Shown here: one piece after another, positions 21,192-31,800 of the stretch | Layout of the letters: each line of letters opens with the position of its first letter | How positions within the stretch are numbered: position 1 is the first letter of the stretch | Source of the DNA: Acanthaster planci | Taxonomy: Eukaryota > Echinodermata > Asteroidea > Valvatida > Acanthasteridae | Assembly: GCF_001949145.1 (NCBI RefSeq) | Contig: NW_019091508.1 | Location: 457,716 to 521,715 of the forward strand | Reading direction: 5' to 3' | Length of the DNA: 64,000 nucleotides | Program-made: the position numbers and the translations under genes | Notes under the pieces: generated by a model | The model's database searches: none | What the model was told of the DNA's origin: nothing | What the model saw: the letters and a program-made list of their open reading frames with translations, nothing else

Positions 21192-21268
21192 TAGTTGGGC
21201 CAGCCCAACAGCAGCACTACAGTTGGGACCGTCCCAACTATAGTTGGGACTTATGCTATAGTTGGGGC
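21192..21268. repeat. Cluster of AGTTGGG(A/C)C palindromes
   Basis: GTTGGGCCAGCCCAAC (21194-21209), GTTGGGACCGTCCCAAC (about 21222-21238) and the perfect 20-bp palindrome GTCCCAACTATAGTTGGGAC (21231-21250) overlap or adjoin each other. A fourth copy, ATAGTTGGGGC, lies near 21258. Confidence 0.85.
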
Positions 21269-22120
21269 ATAACACTATCACTCAGAAAGGTCTATTGTCA
21301 TATTGTGGACTTTTAAAGCAACTTGTAACATGTGGTTACCAGGTAATTTAAAGTAAAATATTCCCCATTACTCGCATAGGCCTACCCGGTACATGTACAC
21401 ACAATTGCAAAGCACAAACCTCACCGCTGGGCAGCTGTGCCAATATGCATGGGCGCTGGCCAACTATACATGTAAATGTAATAGTCCCCTGAAAAGGCAT
21501 TCTTTGATGTTTATTTGGATTTCCTCACACAGCATTGCCAAACTTCTTTCTTGGAAACCTTAAAACTCATTTGCTTATAAACTGGTACCCTTACGTAACT
21601 TCGTGATACAAGTGTTACACCTTTATGGACACTTTAAAAATACTGGAAACTTACATTGTATACAACCCAACAGGCTAAAACAGTCGTAGAGAATCTCAGT
21701 GTAATGAAATTTTGTTCGAAATCCAAACAGAGCCAAGTCTTCCCTAAACCTAACGTGACGCACTTAAAAAAGGTTGTAGAAAATCCCCGGTAAAAATTTC
21801 ATTTCAAGTTGACAAATTCTCGTAAAGCATCATTACTGCCACTCAAATATCCATCCACAAGTTTGTCAGAAAATTCTTTTCCTAGTTTCAGGCACATTTT
21901 AAAAGACTTTGTTTTTTTAAAACACTAGTTTTGAAAACTAGGTTGGAAAATCAGGCAAAAAATAAAATTTCATTCAAACTTTGTAGGCCTAGGGCTAGCC
22001 TGCTAGCAAGTATACATGACATGTAGGCCTAGGCCTAAGTAAAATCGAGATTTGAATTTTTGTATGAAGTTTCTTGAAATTTTTAATTGTGAAATTTGAG
22101 CTTAAAATATTGCTCCATAC

Positions 22121-22169
22121 TGTGGGGTCCGACGTAACGGGGCAGACGTCGGACATGTCGGACCCCACA
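22121..22169. repeat. Nested, mutually exclusive inverted repeats
   Basis: TGTGGGGTCCGAC (22121-22133) pairs perfectly with GTCGGACCCCACA (22157-22169). Its inner part GTCCGACGT (22127-22135) can pair instead with ACGTCGGAC (22146-22154). It lies about 580 bp upstream of the WASHC2 ATG. Confidence 0.85.
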
Positions 22170-22437
22170 CTTTTCTGGGCATGTGGGGTAGGCCTACGCT
22201 ACTGCCATGACCTGATGACTGCCTGACATGCATGACATGCCTGACTGCCATGCCTGCCAGTGCCACGTTCTGCCTGAGTCCTGACGTTAGCTGATTATGC
22301 TGGTTAGCCATGGCCAAACGAAGCATATCATTCGTACTTTGGGTAGGCCTAGGCCCTAGTTGAGCTGTTCTTGAAAACAATATGAAAAAAGGGTACTTTT
22401 CATGGTCTTACACTGATACTTTCCAACTCTGGACACT

Positions 22438-22472
22438 CGGAAGTCAGATTACGTTATGGGCGCCGCCATGTT
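22438..22472. promoter_or_regulatory. Probable housekeeping promoter elements (ETS- and YY1-like)
   Basis: CGGAAGT (22438-22444) fits the ETS core, and CGCCGCCATGTT (22461-22472) fits the YY1 site AAGATGGCGGC read in reverse. Such pairs are common at TATA-less housekeeping starts. The position, about 280 bp before the WASHC2 ATG, and the divergent TSR3 suggest a shared bidirectional promoter (inference). Confidence 0.45.
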
Positions 22473-22750
22473 ACTTTCCGTGGCATTGTGGGGAATTCAC
22501 GGGAAATCACAGGAGAAATAACGCGCGTTGAGCCATAATCTCGTGACTGACACAGTAGAGGCTACTGCGAATCACTTGGCTACGGCCGGTAACCATCTGA
22601 TCATGCACAAGTTTACGGATAATTGCTACAGCCGCTTGGGAACGTCTTCCGTAGCTGCACACGTTACATCCAGCCGTAGCCTAGTCCAGTCAATTGCGAA
22701 GAAACGTTAAACCCAGTGTACATTGTACATACAGGCTGCACAAAACGACA

Positions 22751-22849
22751 ATGGCACCGCCGCCCCCTCCAGCTCCGCCACCTCCCCCAACAGGGGATTT
22801 AGATGATTTTTTGACAAATGGCCTCGATGGACAACCTCAAAATGAAGGG
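22751..22849 (+). CDS. WASHC2: WASHC2 coding exon 1 (proline-rich start)
   Basis: The ATG at 22751 has a good context (ACAATGG). It encodes residues 1-33: [15 protein letters not shown] followed by the acidic [12 protein letters not shown]. The donor GGG|GTGAGA, phase 0, fits exon 2. Human FAM21 lacks this run of prolines. The link to exon 2 across 6.4 kb and the gap rests on phase and strand only. Confidence 0.65.
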
Positions 22850-25800
22850 GTGAGAAACTTAGGTTTCTAATGATTAGGGACCTATGCCTAACGTTACCTC
22901 CCGAACCCAGCAGCCACATTCATTGACCATGTTGACACTGACAGGCATGACAGGGGAATGATCATGCATCCATTTTGTGCATGGACGGTGATGGTGCTCA
23001 TTATGCTGGCTGTTGGCAATGGATTGTGGCGCAGCAGTTTTCTGAATCTGTTCATCAATAATAATTCTTTTTCATGTTTCATGTGCGCAAGCTTAGAATA
23101 GAAGACTTAACAGAGGAGAACAAATTCATGACAATAACGTTGCGTAACGTTTGCCGAATGGATGCCCATGATCGTTTTAAGAATTTGTTCCCCTCGAGCT
23201 TTGTTCACTTACTCGCGTGGGGCGCTAAAATCAACATGGCAACAGAATGGGAAATTGGCTTATTACCGCAATATCATCAAACTGTATGTTAGCATGTGTT
23301 AACCACGTTGACAGATGATGTGGGTGAACGCAAATTAGACGACTTGCACCAGTTTAAACTTAACGCCATGAGAATGAACATCCCAGATTTCTGTCTGGAC
23401 AATTTCGAAAACCCATGAGGCTTTTTTTTATTATTCATTAGTTGATGTACATGTACATTCTGCACATCGATGTGTGTCCATGTAACATGTGTAAAGGGAA
23501 CCAACCTTGAAAGTAGATTACATGTACATGTACATGTAGCTCTCAGTCCATCTTGCATCACCATTAAATACCATTTAAGGTATTGGTAAAAGTCTGAGTT
23601 TGCCAGAGGTAGTCTGAGATAGTGGGAGGTACATGTACATGTAGTTGGAGGTTGCCTGAGGTAGGCCTAACATTTTACTAAAGTTTTGGTCAATAATTAA
23701 AAAGAAAAACAATGATTTCTTGTTGTGGCATTCATTAAAGACATCTTGTAATTTTTGAATAATTTTTCAAGTAAGCTTAGCTACTTGTACTTAATTAACC
23801 TTCAACCAATATTCATGCGCTGAAATCAAGTGTACCATTTCTTCTTATAGCACTTTGACTTTTACTAATTTTTGGATATAAACTTTTCAATTATTGCATT
23901 ATGGAGGCGTGTTTCAAGCTGATTCAAATGAAAAATGATAGAAATCGTAAACGATTCAAAAAGTAAAATTATTCATTAAAAAATTTAAAAGGAATAGAAA
24001 TTTTCAAGTATTACTTGTCTATTTTCAAGATGTATTTTTTTTGCNNNNNNNNNNNNNNNNNNNNNNNNNNNNNNNNNNNNNNNNNNNNNNNNNNNNNNNN
24101 NNNNNNNNNNNNNNNNNNNNNNNNNNNNNNNNNNNNNNNNNNNNNNNNNNNNNNNNNNNNNNNNNNNNNNNNNNNNNNNNNNNNNNNNNNNNNNNNNNNN
24201 NNNNNNNNNNNNNNNNNNNNNNNNNNNNNNNNNNNNNNNNNNNNNNNNNNNNNNNNNNNNNNNNNNNNNNNNNNNNNNNNNNNNNNNNNNNNNNNNNNNN
24301 NNNNNNNNNNNNNNNNNNNNNNNNNNNNNNNNNNNNNNNNNNNNNNNNNNNNNNNNNNNNNNNNNNNNNNNNNNNNNNNNNNNNNNNNNNNNNNNNNNNN
24401 NNNNNNNNNNNNNNNNNNNNNNNNNNNNNNNNNNNNNNNNNNNNNNNNNNNNNNNNNNNNNNNNNNNNNNNNNNNNNNNNNNNNNNNNNNNNNNNNNNNN
24501 NNNNNNNNNNNNNNNNNNNNNNNNNNNNNNNNNNNNNNNNNNNNNNNNNNNNNNNNNNNNNNNNNNNNNNNNNNNNNNNNNNNNNNNNNNNNNNNNNNNN
24601 NNNNNNNNNNNNNNNNNNNNNNNNNNNNNNNNNNNNNNNNNNNNNNNNNNNNNNNNNNNNNNNNNNNNNNNNNNNNNNNNNNNNNNNNNNNNNNNNNNNN
24701 NNNNNNNNNNNNNNNNNNNNNNNNNNNNNNNNNNNNNNNNNNNNNNNNNNNNNNNNNNNNNNNNNNNNNNNNNNNNNNNNNNNNNNNNNNNNNNNNNNNN
24801 NNNNNNNNNNNNNNNNNNNNNNNNNNNNNNNNNNNNNNNNNNNNNNNNNNNNNNNNNNNNNNNNNNNNNNNNNNNNNNNNNNNNNNNNNNNNNNNNNNNN
24901 NNNNNNNNNNNNNNNNNNNNNNNNNNNNNNNNNNTGCTGGGATCGGCTGGCCGGTCCGAGTCAAATGAAGCAGCGGGTACATCTTGAAAATACATCTTGA
25001 AAATAGTTCGCGGTACCCGCTGCTTCATTTATTATTACTTGTCTCTTTAATCTTAATCTTGCTTAATCATGGCTGGAGAAACTCCCTAGACTTGAGAAGC
25101 TACATTTATTATACATGTAATGATCATAATGTACAATTGTGAGTGTTACTGCAACTGATTTTGTATGGTTTGTTCATCAGCAATCTGCAGGTCGGTACCT
25201 ACGACCGAATATTCATACATGTATATTCAATCGAATTGAAGGTCAAATATTCAAATACATGTAGTACATTATTCAAATTGACTCAGCCCTACTGTTTCAG
25301 CCAAGATTAAGTAAAAAGCAAGCAGCCTTCATTGGTCCATCTTATTTTGTTCGTTGGAGATTTTCTAACAAGGCTTCCTCTTGGAACAAATTTATTTTAT
25401 TATGTTTGTGCGTTATAGCAGGATTGACATTGTTCACTTCTGTGTTTCAAAGCGACGGACTTCATCACGATGGCATATTGGCCTCAATGTACATTTTTGT
25501 ACATGTACCGGTACCATACTTTCTTTGCAAGAAAGCAAGATTGCAGCGTTGATAGATATTGCTTCAATATATACCCAGTACATGGCAACTTTAAGTGTAA
25601 TGTGGATGTACGGTACAGTCCATGTTCTGGATGATCCAGACCTACATGTACATGTACATGTACAGTGTATATTAAACATGTAAGCTGATGCTGCAGTTAG
25701 GCTAGTCCTGGAGCACTGCTGTTGGATTGTGCCAACTAAGTTTGCGACTGATGCTTTGGTTGAGGCGCAAAAAGCTCAGCGAAGCATGTATGTTAGTATA

Positions 25801-28800
25801 GATGCCCAACTGCTGTTGGACAACATTTTTGCTTTGCGCAGATAGCTTGTGAATGTAAAATGTACTTTCACACTGTACATATGTTTATTGTAATCGACCT
25901 GCAGTAAAGGGAAACAATGTCCCATCCTGCTTTTACAGTGTTGTTACGTATCATCTCAGCAAAGGTCAGTCATTGCAGAAATGCTGAAAAGACATAAACC
26001 TGGGTGTGAGAAAAAAATTGTCAGTTTTGTTAGGATAAACATTGAAAATTTCTTGGTTCCCCGTAGCCTTTGTGCACAGTTGCTGAAGTGAAATCGGGAT
26101 GCAACATTCTTTCCCACTTACAATGCTTACTCCACTTTTCTTGTCACCAAATCAGACTGCATCATGGACACGTTATCCGTGTCTCCACAAGCTTATTTTG
26201 CCTGTATGTACATTACATGTAACTTTAGCCCGTACTACACACATCCAGTCTTGATTCATGACAGGATGTTGTTTTTTACCAGGTCAAGCCTCAGCAATTA
26301 GTCATGACTCAGCTAACGTATCTTTGAGGAGAGACAGAAAAATCTTGTAAGGTCGTATAGACAAGTCAAGCCAAGAGCAGTCATAGAGTCGTCTACAGGA
26401 TGGCGACTCCTGTCTGGGTTGTTTGAGCTCAGCCGAAGGACAAAGTTTCAATTTTGGCCTGGATACATACCTGTATATATGTTTTTTCAAGTTATCAGTA
26501 TTAGAAGTCTTGTAACATTTTTTTGGAGACCGTAGAATTTTGCAAAAGGATGGCTCGGTACTTGGACCTTGGCACTTGTGATTACTTGGTGAGTTGTTCA
26601 CAAAATTTGGCGCAGGTCGTGTTTTTTTCCACCCCTTAGTTTGATGAGACCTTGAACCTCCCCAGCAGTGCAGGCTCTCACTTTCACTCTCTTGAGTTTG
26701 CATACATGTAGTACACATGTAATGTACATACATGTAAGTTATGGAAGTACATAAGTGAAATTCATGAGATGAGCTTTGCAGACTTCATACTTCCACCCAA
26801 ATGAAAACAGCTGGAAAATAGTTACTTGTAAATCTATCTGCTGTGTCAGCCAGAAATTACCACAGGTGTGTTTCCATGACTGGTTGTTGCATGTACCTGT
26901 ACATTGTACAGTTGTAGTTATTTGTTTGTGTTTTTAAACATCCACTCGTGTGTTTTTGTCTATATTCACAAGTGGCTTTGTAAGAATGTAAAAGTATGTA
27001 CATTTAACATCAAATTCTGAAATACCCGATATTTTGTTTTAACGTTAACAGTGAAAGAATTGCCCATACTATAAGTAGATGCACTCATGTACATGTATGT
27101 TTTAAGCTGTGTTTTACATTATTCATGCACTGGTACCCATAGAGGAACGTGCGTGCGTTGCTTTTAATAAACCATTACGAAGGAATGAGTTTGTCTTGTA
27201 CGTCAGGACTGTTACTTGACTTGAGACTGGACAATATTTTTGAATTGGCACATGATTGACATGTACATGTACAGTACATGTACATGTACATACCGTTTAC
27301 ATTGTAATTTTGTCAATGATAACCTGTGTTGACAATGGTTGATGGAATACAACGTACAAGTACCTAAGAATCCACCTTGGCACCTCTGTGACTTTACATC
27401 ACAAATTATTACATGATGTACATGTACATGTAGGCCTACATATTTCCAAGTAGGGACACATTGTAGACATACGGAAGTAATGACATGAATGAACTGGTAC
27501 AGGATAACGGTTGTTTGGGTACATGGTGGCAGGAGGAACATACATGTACAGTACATGTACAAATACAGTACCTGCCAGGGCATGCGTTATGACCCCCACC
27601 TTAAACCCGTTTGAGGTGGCCCACAAAAATGCAACAGTGGAAACGGGTGGAGAGTGACACAGGCACTTTTGCAAATGCCATTTCAATCCATTATATCACC
27701 CTTCCCTCTCTTTTTACATTCTAAAAAGAAAGCACATGACGTGTACATGTACCTATTTTTTCGTTCACTTACATGTAATACCTTCAACAAATTTGGGAAC
27801 TTTACTTATTTGATATAGATGACAAGAAACAGAATACATGCTCATTTTTCACCATTTCGAAGTGGTGATGAACCAACACCAATCTTTTGGTCTCGCTTGG
27901 CAGGAACAGCACGTCACAAAGTCATACCAAGTTGCAAAAATACCAAACTATAAGAAACATGTTTCTGGTCACGGTCACGAAAGTGCATACGTCCCTGTGC
28001 GGCTAAATGTTTGTGTTGCCTTGATTGCACAAAGGACACCCACAATCTTTTTGCACACCTGTGTTCTGTCTTACTCCAAAATATCAGGAATTGTGTAGGC
28101 CCTACCTGAAACATCCTTTAAATTACTCTTTTCGGATCCCACTTAAATATGATGGAAATGTTACATGTAGTCATGTTAGGTGAAGTGAAAAAATCTACAA
28201 TTTGATTAGGAAAGTGCACTAATTAGATTTACAGTCTTGCTGAGCATTAATATACGTTACATGTACATGGAACTGCAAACACAACAGGTGTTTCATACAG
28301 TGGGCATGTACAGGTGTAATTATCAGATTTCATTCACTTCACATTTGCTGGTATTTTCGACCTATATTGTATAGTGTAGGCATAAAAATCCACCTAAGAG
28401 CTTGACTGTTAATGAAAGCAGAGTGGTTGTTCTCAATTTTCAAATCCTTTGCAGTTTTACCGTGTAGTCCTTGAACACATGATGACCCTCACCTGCTACA
28501 GTATGTTGGAAAATACATGTATTTGTCTTTTCTTAATGGGAACCAGACAGCAAATCTTGAGATTCTCTCAACCAAACAAGTACTTGTACTTGTACCAGTA
28601 TTTCCTATAAACCCCCACAAACAAAACCCTATTTCTTACATAAATCTTGATAAGTTGAGCAGTGTTGAACCTTACATTTTTTGTATTTACGGACAATATA
28701 ACATGTATGTACCCGTAGTTCTAAATAAAATCATTCATTCTTACAGTGTACTGTTTCAATGCATTTCCTGCCGTCCAATATGAATTTGAAAGGTCAATTA

Positions 28801-31800
28801 CAGTTTTTGTGAAGTCCTACGGTACCGTACCGGTACATGTCCACATTACAAGTACATGTACAATGTATGTAGTGCAAACTTTCATAAAATGGGTTAACAT
28901 CAATGTAATGGTGCAAATAATGTGGCATGGAGTGGCATTGCATCAAGTTCTGAGGAATCAGCACTGCTGAAGATTTTACCTCATCAATAATGAGTCAATG
29001 ATACCGGTACGTGCATCTTCATGTATAGAGTAATCCGAGGAGACGCCATAACTATGGTGGCACCGCACACTTACATGTATGTGCATTCTTAAGCATGAAG
29101 TGAGCGTGCTTTTGGCAAATCGCCACACCCTATTGGTTAAACAGGCACATGTATGCAACGCAGGCATTTCACTCGTCCATGAGTGTTGTGCTACTGGAGT
29201 AATGGCTTCTAATTCTGGTTGCTGAATGACACTATAAACTAACTGAATGGTACTGGTGTCACGTTTGCTCTTGCAGGCTGTTGCCCTGCCGTCCTTTGGG
29301 GCAGGGGATACCAATGGCTCCATGGACACAATGCCCCCAGCACCTCCAGAGAAGGAGCCTCAGGTATGGGAGAAGCCCCTGACCATTCCGGACATCCGCA
29401 AGAGCAGCAACAACTGGTCATTGGCCTCAGACGCTGGGGTGAGTTCACACAGTCTTGTTCCTGTTGAAAAGTTGTCATGTTTTCTCTTGTTGCAACAAAA
29501 TACAACTGTGGATTCCATAGAAGACTACTTGTTGTATAGCTGCACTGTGTTGCCATCAACTTGAGTTGATTGCTGTATTTAACTTTGTAAGTTGGTATAC
29601 CTGGGTGCAAACAAGCAGTTTCATGATGAAATACCTGAAGTGCCCTGCCCTGGAATGTACAATCTTAGAAATCCCCAGTTGGGGTAAGTTTCCGTGAAAG
29701 AAAGCCTGAGAAATTAAGCTAACCATGGGAATGTTTCACAGTATCATCAAAGACAAAACCAGGGTCCAATTTCATACGGTGTTAAGTGTATGATTTTCAA
29801 CTGACGGAACCGCTGTCCATTCTAGACACTGTAAATAGAAAGCATACAATAAAGCTCACTGACTTCAAAAGAAATTGCTTAAAATGATGACATAATGCAT
29901 CTCTGTACACATGCAAACGTGAAAATGCCAGCTTAAAAGTTGGCAAAGTTTTTCTGCTATAGACTAATGAACATGCAGTGAGCACAGCTTTTCTGCTACC
30001 GGTACGTACATGTACATGCACGTACATGTACATGTACATGCACGTACATGTACATGTGTACGGGTAATAAGCAACCCTGTGATATTGGCTAGACATTCAG
30101 TCTGGGAACTCCAGTCATCTTCCACTGAATGACAAGGCAGCTGGGTTAGAAGTTTCTCTTCCCTGTGATTGGGATTGCCAGTCCATTACAGGTTGCTCCA
30201 CAGCTAGTGCTTGGTGCCCACTTGTTCTCCAGTATGGAGAGGGACAAGTGGGAGTGGAGTTGCTTGCCATACATGTAGCTACAATCCTGGACAAAATAGT
30301 TGGAACATCTTGTGGGAAGCGTGTTCAAAAGATCCCCCCTCCCCCATTCTATGTTGCGGTCATTTATTGGACCAAGATTCGGCCCAACTTACCCAATGAG
30401 AAACAACATTGACGGGGGTGAGGAGGGAGGCATGTTCCAACGAGATTTGTCCAGGATTGTAGATTTGAATCCTTGAATCAATCACTCTACATGAACTGTA
30501 CCGGTATACATGTACATGTGCCATAACCACCAATAAGCCACAGTAAGATTGCATACTACAGTGTACATGTAAGCACGAAGGAGGAACAGTGTGTTATCAG
30601 TGACATTACAACATACTCATACATGCACTGCACAACATTTCAAGACAACTTTGCTTAGATAAAGATTCTGCATTTCCCCATATCCCTGGCACAATATAAT
30701 CTAACAACCTCCAGCCTGCCGGTGCATGACCACCCTACATACATGTATATACTCCATCCAAGGTGATGTCAGTACCGGTACACTGTATGGTACCCTGTTT
30801 ATATGATGCCCCCGACCGCTGTAATTACAAACCAACCTTTCTGAAGTTGTCTGCACTCTGTTGGTAATAAATTTCAATCATCGTGAGTAGTAGCCCTCGC
30901 CTACTCTGGTTCCTTCCCCGTCTCGTGTCTTTTCCCCTTGGCTAGAAGAAGGTGTCCAACACCCTCCAGTTAAAAGGTTATCAGACACACATCATTGGGT
31001 ATCAACACAAATACTTGTCGGTTAACTTAGACAGCCACAGAGTTAATGGTATCTTGAAGTGGATAAGAAAGTATCAGTTGTGTTTAAATGAATGGTTGTT
31101 GATAATTTGACGTATTAATGAGTTAATACATGTACATGTACTTGTAAATGCTTCAGTACGGTACTGTACATGTACCGGTACATGCATGTACATGTACATT
31201 GTACCTTGGCAAAATCAGCTAACCAACTCTGATTCATCTTGTCTAAGTGGCAAGTCCAATGAAAATTGATTTTAAAGAAACTTGCCTGTCAGCTGCAGAA
31301 TCTCCGGATTAATTGCCTGGAGACCTGCAAGAAGTGCCATTTTCAGTTTAGCTCATTGGCCAGGAAATACATGTACTGTACACTCCTTGGAGACTCTAGT
31401 GTGTCTGTTAGTGAAAATTACCATATGATCGAGTACTTATTGACAGTATACATGTACACGTAGCCATAATTTGCTGAAGTGTTACATTTAAATATTTAAA
31501 GTTATAGTCTGTTGTAATGCAGATGGGGACATAATACTTTTACACTGTCCTGTTTTGCAGTATCGTATGTGTACATTTCTACTTTTACTATACCACTATC
31601 TGAGGACAAAAGACTAACCAACAAGGACAGAGACATACACCCTTTGTGTTTTGTCCTCTAGTAAAGCTTGCCAATAAATGTACTGTACATGTTCTGTACA
31701 TGTACCGTTAGTGCATTTGGATGTTCATACATGTACATTTGTACATGTACCTTTATATTTAATTTACTTGCTTCCATGCTGTAAGCTTATCTCAATTAAC

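Larger units (their letters stand above)
20644..22750. other. TSR3 / WASHC2 divergent intergenic region
   Basis: About 2.1 kb separates the two start codons. It holds a cluster of GTTGGGAC palindromes (21192-21268), a pair of competing hairpins (22121-22169), TAGGCCTA words and, close to WASHC2, a CpG-richer segment with ETS- and YY1-like sites (22438-22472). The TSR3 5' UTR probably begins here and is spliced to 20655. No coding exon is supported. Confidence 0.6.
22850..29276 (+). other. WASHC2 intron 1 content
   Basis: A 6.4-kb interval containing the assembly gap, nested inverted repeats around it (24019-25030) and dense TACATG arrays at 23519-23539, 25643-25664, 27260-27292 and 27420-27432. 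Repeat A copy 2 lies at its right end. No exon was recognised. Confidence 0.6.

Noticed and set aside
24011-25028. Long open frames across the gap
   Set aside because: They are made of N bases.
26302-26733. 143-codon - strand frame in WASHC2 intron 1
   Set aside because: No family resemblance, no convincing splice or polyadenylation context, and it starts in a TACATG-derived stretch.
27212-27583. Frames rich in MYMY / HVHV / TCTC
   Set aside because: They are translations of TACATG arrays, like many others in the window.
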